This document shows, in pieces, positions 33,308 to 43,616 of a stretch of 64,000 nt of DNA. Made by a program: the position numbers and the translations under genes. Under the pieces are notes generated by a model. The model ran no database searches. It was given only the letters and a program-made list of their open reading frames with translations, and was not told the DNA's origin. The DNA comes from Papaver somniferum (taxonomy: Eukaryota; Streptophyta; Magnoliopsida; Ranunculales; Papaveraceae), in assembly GCF_003573695.1 (NCBI RefSeq), contig NC_039366.1:166360339-166424338 (forward strand). The letters are read 5' to 3'. Each line of letters opens with the position of its first letter. Within the stretch, counting starts at the first letter, position 1.

Positions 33308-33492
33308 ACGATCGACGTAGTACGTCGGGCTATGCCTTTATGTTTGGGTCTGGAGACATATCATGGTGTTCAAAGAAGCAACAGATTGTGTCTTTATCAA
33401 CCACGGAAGTTGAACACATTGCAGCTGCCTCTTGCGCTTATCAAGCTATATGGTTGAGAAGGTTACTCGCTGAAGTTCATTTCCCTCAAGGT
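33301..33492 (+). pseudogene. Copia RNase H N-terminal fragment, plus strand (inverted)
   Basis: DPDDRRSTSGYAFMFGSG, ISWCSKKQQIVSLSTTEVEH and QAIWLRRLLAEVHFPQG are the earlier half of a Copia RNase H, on the opposite strand to the neighbouring later half. It ends at 33486-33492 by running into the middle LTR through the shared bases TCAAGGT. Confidence 0.8.
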
Positions 33493-33902
33493 ATAGAGAG
33501 AGAGCATAGAGGAAGAAACGCCGAACAAGAAGAGAGAGTTTACATTGTGTTACTGATTCTCACACTTTTCATTAACTAGAAATTATGCCTTTATAGGCTA
33601 CACTACAAACTCCATTAACCAACTAACTCAACTAAAAGAATCGCATTCGCAATAGCCAACGATCCTAATTACCAGGACACGTGATGGCTTACAAAACATT
33701 ACAGGTTAAGGTGCACGTTGCACTTTTAACTCCTAGATAATAGGACAACTCTTCCACTACAGGTGGAGACAATGACCAATACGTTAACAAACCTATGACT
33801 AACCCATTACAAACTTAACGTGTGGATTTTATGTAAATCCACTAACAAATGACCACCAACAAACCACGACTTTGTAGTTTGAGTTTAATCAAAACTCCGA
33901 CA
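33486..33902 (-). repeat. Middle LTR of the composite, end-truncated
   Basis: Matches 34988-35413 closely but lacks the terminal TGATGAAAA, where the RNase H fragment is fused. A polypurine tract follows at 33903-33920. Confidence 0.7.
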
Positions 33903-34987
33903 GCCTCCCTTAAACTCAAACTACAATAAAAAATTCATGTGTTGTTCCATGAAAACTAGCAGAGATATTACCTATGCCTTTCCCAGCATATCCCACGCTG
34001 ATTTCGTATTATTTGCAGACCTACCTACTTCACTTGTAGGCGTCATATGACTTCCCCGACATATCTTATCATCTCTTCGCTTCACTCGCGGCCAACCTAC
34101 TAAACTTGTAGGTATCCATGACTTCCCGACGCATCGTATCATATTTCTTACTGCCACTTGAAATCTTCCAGCTGCTTTCGTCTTCAACCACTGCTACTAT
34201 CTTCACCAACGGAATATTCCTTTTTTGGGATATAAATCCCCCATATAAGGACTACACAAGAAATCTTATATATCATGCGAGTCAAAACAAACAAGTTACA
34301 AAACTTTAACTACTAACCCGTACAATTAAAAACCAATATCACTGATGGACATAACCAAACCATTAACATCTACAGAAAAACATAGCTTGGATTTAACTTA
34401 GATTTACTTGGCTCTACTCGTCTTGCTCAAACTGCGTCACTTTAGGTTTCATTCATGGAGACAAATCCCCCCATCATGGTTTCACTCATGGAGACAAACT
34501 CCACCTCAACAGACCATTACTTCGGTCATACGATACAACTGTATCACCAAAACCATTCATTAACAAGCTAGAGCTGCTGCTCTTTCCCTGCTTGCTAATT
34601 AAACATGAAACCAGATTAAGATAAATCCTACTTTACTTATCAGGATTACCTTCAAACAGCTGATGATCACATCAGAAATTCCAGCCTGTTTCATTCAGGC
34701 ATTTCACCGAACAGCTTCTGAGCACAGTTTCAACTCTCATACACTGCTACCAAATTCACCAGCCCTTCTCGTCAAACAGCATCAGCTACATGCAAATGAT
34801 ATCGGTAAATCTCCTACCAATAACAACAGCGAAACTCCAGGATCATATTTCCCAGCTTTCACCTTCTTTTGACACACAAAAGAATACTTAATCACACAAC
34901 AAATTCAAAATAAAAACACTCTCTAATTATATATATCCTCTCTGAGATTTTTCTAACACCTCTCTCTCTACCCTAGCTTTGATACCA
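33903..34987 (-). mobile_element. Non-coding internal region, copy 2, with primer-binding site
   Basis: 1085 bases between a polypurine tract and a primer-binding site at 34976-34987 (minus strand TGGTATCAAAGC then TAGGGTAGAGAG). Similar to 31593-32865. No coding capacity. Confidence 0.65.
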
Positions 34988-35413
34988 TGATGAAAATCAA
35001 GGTATAGAGAGAGAGCATAGAGGAAGAAACGCCGAACAAGAAGAGAGAGTTTACATTGTGTTACTGATTCTCACGCTTTTCATTAACTATAAATTATGCC
35101 TTTATAGGCTACACTACAGACTCCATTAACCAACTAACTCAACTAAAAGAAGCACATTCGCAACAGCCAACGATCCTAATTACTAGGACACACGATGGCT
35201 TACAAAACACTACAGGTTAAGGTGCACGTTTCACTTTTAACTCCTAGATAATATGACAACACTTCCACTACAGGTGGAGACAATGACCAATACGTTAACA
35301 AACCTATGACTAACCCATTACAAACTGAACGTGTGGATTTTATGTAAATCCACTAACACATGACCACCAACAGACCACGACTTTGTAGTTTGAGTTTAAT
35401 CAAAACTCCAACA
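34988..35413 (-). repeat. 5' LTR of the composite
   Basis: Plus-strand reading TGATGAAAATCAAGGTATAG to AAAACTCCAACA, with the primer-binding site directly to its left. ACTTT follows at 35414-35418, matching 31216-31220. Confidence 0.75.
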
Positions 35414-35418
35414 ACTTT

Positions 35419-37149
35419 ACCTTTGGAAAACTTTTAACTCACATTAATTGTATTGTCTTGTTTTTTCTCATGGTAAAAAGAGTAGATTTATAGGTAGGTA
35501 GTCAAATCAATTTTTTTTAGATTTATATGCTGTATTTTTTATTTGAGTGACTACCGAGACTTTATGGAAATCTAGAGATTTATGATGATTCTGTGAGAGA
35601 ATTTCAGAAAGTCTTTGTGACTTATATTTTTGTGATTTGTAGAGGCAAAAACATGTATAATATCCAATCAAAAATTCAAAACATCTACCAACTTTTTTTT
35701 ACTATACACGTTACAACGTCAACAAAGTGCCATAAATACTTAGTAAAATATGTGTCAATTGTCAAAACAAATTCTACATGGTCTTATGCTAAGTTTTCTT
35801 TATTCCACTTATCCCACCACTAAATAGGACATTATGTGAGAGCAAACTGATCACTTACCCGTATATATATATAATATTTTCTTTGACACAAAAGAAAGAG
35901 AATGTATGATGTACGGTAAATGTAATATCATGGTTGGTGCTTGTTTAAAAATCGTGTCTTTTTCTAGTAACTCATGAATATTTATTTTTTACCATATTTT
36001 TTTCCCCTTGAGTATATGAATATTCCCTAGTATGTTAATTTAATATATTTGCAAAAGCATAGATCAAATGGAAAATTTGTTTGAGGATAATGCACCATAG
36101 CCTAATTAATCATTAGTTTAAATGTTCGACAAGAGAAAAGAAAAAGGACAGTTCCAACCATAAAATAAATTAAAATCAGCACCACTTTTAAAATCTCTCA
36201 ACATATCACCTATTCTGAATAGACTTTGGGCACGCCTATTTTCATATACAAGTCTCCAAGTTTCCTGAAAATTACAAATCCATGCCTTTAAAGTTTATAT
36301 CCCGTAACATGAGCATTTAAAGGACTTTTTAGAAGTCTCTAAAGTCTAACCAATAACAAAGATTTTTGAGAGTTTCAGAAACTTAAATAAAGTTATTTTT
36401 AGTTACAAGGGTGTTTAAGAGACTCGTTTAAAGTTAATAACGAATAACAAGAGATTTAAGATCTTCTTGATGTAATTCTCAATTCACTAAGCACGTGTTA
36501 CTTTGGTCAAGGTAGTGAATGGTTCCTCTAGTCTCTATCCCAACTTTTCTTGACGATCTCAAGCAAATATTAGATCTTAACAAAGTTTCTTTAGTACTCT
36601 GCCGTTTGTTAATTTTCAGTTTAAAAACAGAATTACGTTGCTTTTAGCAAATAAATTCGCTAAATAGGCGAGAGCAAAGTATGATAAGTTCTTTTAACTG
36701 AACATCTGGATAGTTTGGAGAGAAAAAAAAATCTTTTGGCAGGCTAATCTTCGATAAGAGCCCTTATCCCTAACGTAAACTCCTCCTAATTAAAATAAGT
36801 TTCTTCGTCAAAAAAAAGTAGTTTATGAAATACACTCTATTTAATTGATAAGTATGCCTTCTTTAGGAACAAAAAGTTAAATTATCTACTATCTTTTTTG
36901 AGAAACATCGAGCGAGTATACTACAAGTTGTGGACACATTGGAAAAATTCATATAAATGATGATTGTACTGTCACTAACAATGCTTGCTAAGAAATGTTT
37001 ATTTGATTGTGAAAGTAAACAATATGGTTAGAGCTAGCATATATTTATTTATTTATTTATAAAATATAAATCATCTCTTATTTGGAGATGTTTGCATGTA
37101 ATTTTTTACGGAGTTAGAAATACATAATCAGGAACTTACAAAATATCAT
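35419..37149. other. AT-rich intergenic stretch
   Basis: No coding frame or transposon protein recognised. Phrases such as GACTTTATGGAAATCTAGAG (35558) and AGTCTCTAAAGTCTAACCAA (36334) hint at old MITE remnants, but I could not pair terminal repeats. Confidence 0.3.
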
Positions 37150-37565
37150 ATATGCCTTTGAAAAGACGAGGGTACCCACATATACCTCAATCTAAAACTT
37201 TTCCACCTATAAGTCCTTTTTCGAAAGTGATTGTCTATGGACTGAGTCGAGAAAATACAACTAATCGGTTCACACTTCGTGTGATCGTCTATGGATACAA
37301 GATCGAGACAATACAACAACGAAGTATGTTTACTTGATAATAGGTTCGGACTTAACCAAACTCTAGGAATTGTCTATCAAGTAAAATATGAATTAACGTT
37401 TGTGTAATTTACTTTAAATTATAATAAACACAAATAATTGCGGAAAATAAAAGTAAATGACACGACAAGATTTTGTTAACGAGGAAACTGCAAATGCAGA
37501 AAAACCCCGGGACCTAGTCCAGAATTGAATACTCTCAGAATTAAGCCGCTATACAAAATCAAACC
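37150..37565 (-). repeat. Long-LTR 3' fragment (same family as 54152-55649)
   Basis: Its reverse complement matches about 55180-55645: ATTCTGAGAGTATTCAA, GTCCCGGGGTTTTTCTGCAT, TTTCCTCGTTAACAAAATCT, the ATTGTCTCGATCTTGTATCC repeats and GGGTACCCTCG at the LTR end. Only the last 0.4 kb of the LTR is present; the junction to Gypsy gag is at about 37565. Confidence 0.75.
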
Positions 37566-37769
37566 AACTTTTTCGGCATCAGTTATTCCATAAAAATTGA
37601 AGTACTTTTCCACCTTGAAAAGCCAGCCTTCGGCATCATCTTCGTCAAAAATAGGGAACCTCACATGTTGCTCTCTGAGTATGGACTCAAACTGTGCACT
37701 AAAAGTTATGCGATTCGCACGCATCTGTGCTAACGCCATATCGAATTGTGTGATCGATGTCATCGTCAA
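37566..37769 (-). pseudogene. Ty3/Gypsy gag N-terminal fragment
   Basis: Begins ATG 37769 and contains QHVRFPIFDEDDAEGWLFKV and EKYFNFYGITDAEKV, the F-x-G-x-D-x-x-x-W-L-x-x-x-E-x-Y-F gag motif of plant Gypsy elements. It is cut off by the LTR fragment at its left. A primer-binding site (37975-37986) and an LTR-like stretch lie upstream in the expected order. Confidence 0.65.
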
Positions 37770-37974
37770 TATCCCCGAGGATACATAAACAAATCCAACT
37801 GATAACTCTGAGTTTCAATTTTATTTTATTTTCGGAGCACCTAATTTAAGCTTCACTTATATGAATACTTATTAATTTCTGACGGTAAGCTAACAGGAGC
37901 CAATAACCACTAACACGGATGTTGTTAATAGGTGACAAGACTAAGATGACTATAAGAACAAAGACTAACCTGGC

Positions 37975-37986
37975 TCTGATACCAGA
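37975..37986 (-). other. Primer-binding site of the Gypsy fragment
   Basis: Minus strand TGGTATCAGAGCC, about 205 bases upstream of the gag ATG at 37769. Confidence 0.65.
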
Positions 37987-38212
37987 TGTTAGGGTACCGA
38001 TACTAAAAAGGGATAAGTTGGTCCGTTGATTGGAGATCACCCACCATTTTAAGCAAAGCTTATTAATTATATTAATTTGATATCTTAAATCCTAGAACAA
38101 GTTATGAATATATAGTGAACATAACTTGAGTCCTAAGCTAATAACAAATAAGGAAAGATATATTAATTCCTAAAATAACTAGAATCTCTTAATTGGTGTT
38201 GGTGTCCCAACA
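37987..38212 (-). repeat. Probable 5' LTR of the Gypsy fragment
   Basis: Plus-strand reading starts TGTTAGGGTACCGATAC against the primer-binding site and ends near CCCAACA at 38212. No second copy in the window, so the outer boundary is tentative. Confidence 0.45.
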
Positions 38213-39040
38213 ACATGTTTGGCTACGATTTTACTATCCTCCATTTACTTGCTCTGCTGTGTGTGTATGAATTTGTATATTGTATATTTTTGGAGAGGGA
38301 ATAGGGGTGGCAATAATTGATGTTCATAAGTTAAGGTAGATTAATGGATAGCTGATCCCAGTGGTTAGTTGATTGTACATGAAGTGTTTGTTGAAATATT
38401 TGTGTGAAAATTAATCCACCGGAGTTGTTAGGCTATATCTCTGACCTTCTTAGTACTCTATTTAGCTAGACTTGGATCATGACAAGATCTATGGCCAGTG
38501 AATAAATTATGTAAGCATTAGTATGGAATATCTCTGCAGTTTATGTATAATTTGTGGAAATTCTCATTTGTACATACAATGGACATGTGGTACTGGATAC
38601 CTAATGTTTACACATCTTTCTTCTTATATGTACGTATCGGCATAGTCATTTCTTAGATCGACTTGTGAGGAAATTTGCTTGTCCTAAAATGTTTATGGCT
38701 TCGTTGAATCACCATCCAACCGTCAATACATAACCAATGTGAGACTAATCAAGTGCATTTTGCGTACGTTGTCTTTAGGATGCCAAGAACATGCATAGAA
38801 CGACTAGACAAAAGCGGTTATAATCGTTATGACGATATCTTCTGATGACATATATTCTGATGACATATATGTGTGCTATATGAAGACATAAATGATAGCA
38901 TTTATGTCGAACTTAGCTAGCTCATTTATATTGTTAGTTTTAAGATTGTAAGTTTAGCTAGCTCATTTATATTGTTAGTTTTAAGATTGTAAGTTTGGGA
39001 GAAATGAAATTGTGTAGAGAGGTGCAAGAGTACAAGGACA
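38213..39040. other. Intergenic with a 41-bp tandem duplication
   Basis: No gene recognised. Apart from the repeat at 38914-38996 and a doubled CTGATGACATATAT near 38841-38871, nothing stands out. Confidence 0.4.
38914..38996. repeat. 41-bp direct tandem duplication
   Basis: The unit beginning AGCTAGCTCATTTATATTGT occurs twice head to tail with no difference seen. Confidence 0.85.
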
Positions 39041-39045
39041 ATTTG

Positions 39046-39686
39046 TGTTGGAAAATCGAATCCAATTTTCCTTAATGAATGGAAAAATCATCTAACTAGT
39101 ACGTATTGGATTTGGGTTGTATTAGTGGGCTTAATTAATCTTAATTTGGCCTGTTAGTTAGCTTAAGTGTTTCAGGTTTGAAACAAATAGAAACCTAAAT
39201 ACGTGAAGGGACACAACCCTTTGAGAATTCAAATTGGAATTTTAAAGACACAACCCTTGAAGAAATCCTAGAAGCATCATGATTCTTCATTGAAGAGGTA
39301 CTTGAAGCATCATGATTCTTCATTGAAGAGGTACTAGTAATCCCTACAAATACCATGCACACACTTAGAAAAGACAATCAATTAGAAACCTAATTATCAT
39401 TCTCCCGTTTTCTAAAATCATCAATCAAGTTTTGTGTCAAAGAGAGAGTTCATTACTTTAAGTTTGGTTCGCCGTTTCTCGAAGTTTGGAGTGCTACTAC
39501 ATCGAGAAGATAGTCGTTGTATCCTGGGAGACAGACATCGGTAATCCGTAAGCACCAGTGCGGGGTGAATCTGTCTTAAGTCTAGAGGATATAATTCTTG
39601 CCTCGACTTTGATTTCATTTAATTGGGTTTGCGTTTTTCTTCTTTTCTATTTGTTTTATTGCAGTTTATATACAACATTGCCAACA
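39046..39686. repeat. Solo LTR with 5-bp target-site duplication
   Basis: Ends TGTTGGAAAATC and ATTGCCAACA form the short inverted repeat of an LTR. ATTTG flanks it at 39041-39045 and 39687-39691. No internal region or primer site is present, so it is a solo LTR left by recombination. It contains a 33-bp tandem duplication (39271-39336). Confidence 0.8.
39271..39336. repeat. 33-bp tandem duplication inside the solo LTR
   Basis: GAAGCATCATGATTCTTCAT and the rest of the unit are repeated at 39304. The duplication gives the minus-strand frame there a false repeat peptide. Confidence 0.85.
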
Positions 39687-39691
39687 ATTTG

Positions 39692-41036
39692 TTTCAGAGA
39701 ACAATTGGTAGAAATGATACAAGAAGAGGTCGTACTTGTTAGGCTTTTGAATTGGTTGGATTTAATAGATATTTTTATGTGTTCTAATGACAGATGCCGT
39801 GGTATTTTCTTATAAATTCTTTTTATCAAAACTGGCAATAATGAGTTCCATTGTTATGTAGTACATTTTCCCTGTTCACTTTGATAATCTGCATATACTT
39901 GACGGGATAATGCTACCAAGGCTAAGCTGGCGTAAATGATACATTGTTGGCATGTTATTATTCGAATACGGCGGTCTTGATTAATGGATTGGGTCTTAAA
40001 TATGTCATGGATTGTCACCTATGCATTTAGTCATCAGTGGTCATGTATAACTCGTTTTCATGTAGATACTGGGCATCCGTTACTGGAGTACTAACATCTC
40101 CGTCGACATGCCCTTCAGTGCCTTGTGAACGTACTTTTAAGTTTATGTGAATTTGAGTTTCTTTTGGAACTCATTGGTCTTGGTAATTACATACGTAACC
40201 GGTTATCAAGGTTGGTGTGAATATATGAGTACTGTCACTGCTTTATACATTAATTTTCTTTTTAAATTCGTTCATGTCAAATCTGACCAGAAGCAGGGTT
40301 GTATTATTATGAGTCCCCAACCTGCTAGCCTAAGTGGAGTTCACACTGCTGCCATGAATTTACACATGTGCAGTATTTTTATACTAGCAACTCTTTAATT
40401 GTAGCTAAATGGATTGAGAGGGGAACTTATCGTTTCAGTTCATATTACTAGATAATTAGCACTGAATGCGTATGGCGAGATAGTTAAGATTAATATATTT
40501 TTCTACCCAATGATTATAGGGCCCGATCCTATACTCCTTTTCCAACTAGAGTGAATGCTTTTGTGGATTTGTTTGATCTCCATTTTGGAGGATAGGAAAT
40601 GCTTATTATCGATCGTCAATAGAATGTTTATTTGTTTCCAGAATGCTGAGTATTTTTTTTGAATACCTCACTGACAGGAACTTTTGGGTAAGCTTTAAAT
40701 TGGAAATATGACCTATCATTTTAAGTGACGCGTTGGATGATTTAGGTCGCGGATACTGCTACTCTAAATTCATTGTATACACTGAAAAGGGAAAACAGTT
40801 TACTTGATATCTAATAAGGGATAATTGCTATTGTTGAGGGCAATTCATATTATCTGAATGAATAAATGACGAACTACGGTCGTGCTTGATTCCTTCGAGC
40901 AACGGAGAGGGTAAGTAGGCAGCCGCTATGCGGTTCAGCACAACTCTACAAAGTAGTTCATATCATCTGAAAGTCTTGGTTACTGCTTTGCAGTTCATAC
41001 CATCTATTCAGAGATGATTGCAACCTTGACAAGTAT
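39692..41036. other. Intergenic, nothing recognised
   Basis: Short open frames only, none with a family motif. No repeat boundary identified until the minisatellite at 41037. Confidence 0.4.
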
Positions 41037-41091
41037 ATATTTTGGGCAACTGGCCCGTGTTAATTTTTGGGCAACTGGCCCGTGTTAATTT
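41037..41091. repeat. Minisatellite, left part (2 units)
   Basis: Two 26-bp units of TTTTTGGGCAACTGGCCCGT plus GTTAAT. The rest of the array is at 46286-46500, on the other side of the Copia element. Confidence 0.85.
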
Positions 41092-41610
41092 TGTTAGGAT
41101 TAATGCCTTAGGATTAACCTCACAAGACACTAATAGTTCTTTGGATCAACATAGAACTAAAGAAAACAGAAATAAGATGCACTAAACGAAACAAAGAAAG
41201 ACACAAGATTTAACGTGGTTCGGCAATATGCCTACGTCCACAAACGGATACGATCAACTCTTATTATAGAACGAATTACAGAGAATAAACCACAACTATG
41301 ACCAGCAGGATGCTGTTCACAAACCCTAAACAATTCTCTATGAACCAAACGTTCTAAACCCTAAAATTCTCTAGTTATGAGAACTCTTCTCTGAATTGTG
41401 CTGTGTGTTTTCCCTTAAGACTTGTACACCTATTTATATAGGTTACAAACTTGTCTTCCAAGTATATGAGTTATACTAGGAAACCTAAACATAGCTACAA
41501 AAGGAAACCTTGAGTTTAACTAAATTAGGAAACCTCTAGCCTAAAGTAAGGAAACACCTAGACGATTCTAGAATACTCTAGAATCTTCCTAAAATATCGA
41601 CAACATAACA
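41092..41610 (-). repeat. 3' LTR of the nearly intact Copia
   Basis: TGTTAGGATTAATGCC to CGACAACATAACA on the plus strand; pairs with 45763-46285. Confidence 0.92.
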
Positions 41611-41690
41611 ATTCTCCACCTTGCTGATGTTTCCACCAAACTGAGCTTGATCTTCTCAAGTTAACCGTAGCCTCAAATACCCCTAGGGCC

Positions 41691-42596
41691 TCAACAACGA
41701 GCAGTATTGATCAAGCTGAGACACCTCTCAAACTTGAACTTCGGAACGACTTTCGTCAACATGTCTGCTGGATTATCTTCAGTATCAACCTTCAATAGTT
41801 GTACTAATCCGTTATCAACAACTTCTCGTACCTTATGATAACGAACATCAATATGCTTGGTGTGTGCATGATAAACTTGGTTCTTAGCTAAATGAATAGC
41901 ACTCTGAATATCACAGTTTACAACAACACTCCGTTGTATAATCCCCAAGTCTTTAACTAAACCACGAAGCCATAATACTTCCTTAACAGCCTCCGTCACA
42001 GTAATATACTCTGCCTCCGTAGTAGAAAAAGCTACGATTGGTTGTAACATAGACCTCCAACTGATAGGTCCTTCACTCAATGTAAAACAATACCCTGAAG
42101 TAGAACGACACTTATCCCTATCACCCGCATAATCAGAATCAGCAAATCCACAGACCTTCAAATTCTGCTCCTTCTCAAACACTAAACCAATATCCAAGGT
42201 CCCTTGAAGATATCTCAAAATTCCCTTCACCGCATACCAATGTGCTCTTCCAGGATTATCCATATAACGACTAACTAAACCAACTGCCTGTGAAATATCC
42301 GGACGAGTACAAACCATAACATACATCAAAGAACCTACCGCGTTAGCATAGGGAACCTTTGACATAAACTCTTTCTCCTCAGTTGTAGTAGGACACAACT
42401 GTTTTGATAACTTAACTGTAGGCAGAATTGGAACACTAATAGCTTTGGAGTTATGCATTTCAAAGCGACGAAGAACCTTCTCAAGATAGGATTTCTGAGT
42501 AAGACATAACTTTCCCTGAGATCTGTCTCGAGTAATCTCCATACCCAAAATCTTCTTAGCTGGACCCAAATCCTTCATCTCAAACTCTAAACTCAA
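41691..42596 (-). pseudogene. Copia reverse transcriptase end and RNase H
   Basis: 301 codons in the frame of the upstream segment. Contains FEMKDLGPAKKILGMEI, VCTRPDISQAVGLVSRYM, FADSDYAGDRDKCRSTSGYC (RNase H Asp), STTEAEYITVTEA, DIQSAIHLAKNQ and HTKHIDVRYHKVRE, and the C-terminal DNPADMLTK. It begins just after an in-frame TAA (near 42615) that separates it from the YVDD part. Confidence 0.88.
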
Positions 42597-42617
42597 TTGT
42601 TTCTTTAAAACATCAAT

Positions 42618-43583
42618 TTATGACTTGCTCTTTGCAGCTATGAGCATGTCATCCACATAGAGTAAAAGATAAACAAAACTTCCATCCGGAAACTTCTTAA
42701 AGTACACGCACTGATCGCATTTACTACGAGTATACTTTTGCTGCAACATAAATATATCAAACCTCTTGTACCATTGTCTTGGCGATTGCTTCAAACCATA
42801 CAATGATTTCTCAAGTCGACACACATAATCTTCTTTACCAGCAACTTCATAACCAATGGGCTGTGACATATAAATGTCTTCCTCCAAATTTCCATGCAAG
42901 AATGCTGTTTTGACATCTAATTGCTCGAGCTCTAAGTCAAACTGCGCCACAAATGCTAAAAGGACTCGCATAGAAGTGTGTTTAACAACCGGAGAGAAAA
43001 CTTCATTATAATCCACACCTTCCCTTTGTGCATATCCCTTAGCCACAAACCTTGCTTTGTATCGTACACCACTAACGACACCCTTGGAATCTGGAATTCC
43101 ATCCTTTACCGTATAGACCCACTTGCACCCAATCTTCTTTCGACCCTTAAGAAACTTAACAAGCTCCCAAGTGTGATTCTTGTGAAGAGACTTCATCTCC
43201 TCATCCATGGTTGTTTTCCACCGAACGACATGAGTATTACTCATTGCCTCCTCAAAGGTAAACGGCTCATCCTCAAAAACAGAGAAGGCATAAGATGCAA
43301 ACCCATCAAAACCATAATGGACTGGTGCGCGTCTCTCACGTTGAGACGTCAAGGACGGAATATTCTCAACTTGTTGCTGTGTAGATTCCTCACTAGGAAC
43401 CTCAAACTCAACTTCATCTTCTACAAGAGTTTCTTTTTCTTCTTCTATAGTAGATGAACTAGGAACCCTTTGCTCCACCTGCATAGAATCATCTTCAACA
43501 CCGCTACTACTCTCACTTTCAATTTGAGAGTCCCAATCAGTGAACTTCTTTGAATCAAGCATCGCTTTCTCATTAAAGGTCAC
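42618..43583 (-). pseudogene. Copia reverse transcriptase
   Basis: 321 codons. An acidic linker (QVEQRVPSSSTIEEEKETL) precedes the polymerase: KKIGCKWVYTVKDG, FVAKGYAQREGVDYNEVFSP, the catalytic LDVKTAFLHGNLEED, YGLKQSPRQWYKRFD and the YVDD box in LLLYVDDMLIA. It is separated from the integrase by one TGA near 43615 (a cysteine codon in relatives) and from the RNase H by one TAA. Confidence 0.9.
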
Positions 43584-43616
43584 ATCACGACTGATAATAA
43601 ACTTATTCAGTTCTGG

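Larger units (their letters stand above)
31221..35413 (-). mobile_element. Composite coding-free Copia-like LTR element with three LTR copies
   Basis: Minus-strand order: LTR (35413-34988), primer site, internal region (34987-33903), LTR (33902-about 33486), foreign 620-bp insert (33486-32866), primer site, second internal region (32865-31593), LTR (31592-31221). The two internal regions are alike (for example TTGCTCAAACTGC, CCATTACTTCGGTCATAC and TCTTTCCCTGCTTGCTAAT in both) and code for nothing I recognise. ACTTT flanks the whole block on both sides, so it behaves as one insertion. Confidence 0.7.

Noticed and set aside
39195..39377. Minus-strand frame with repeated STSSMKNHDAS
   Set aside because: Product of the 33-bp tandem duplication within a solo LTR.
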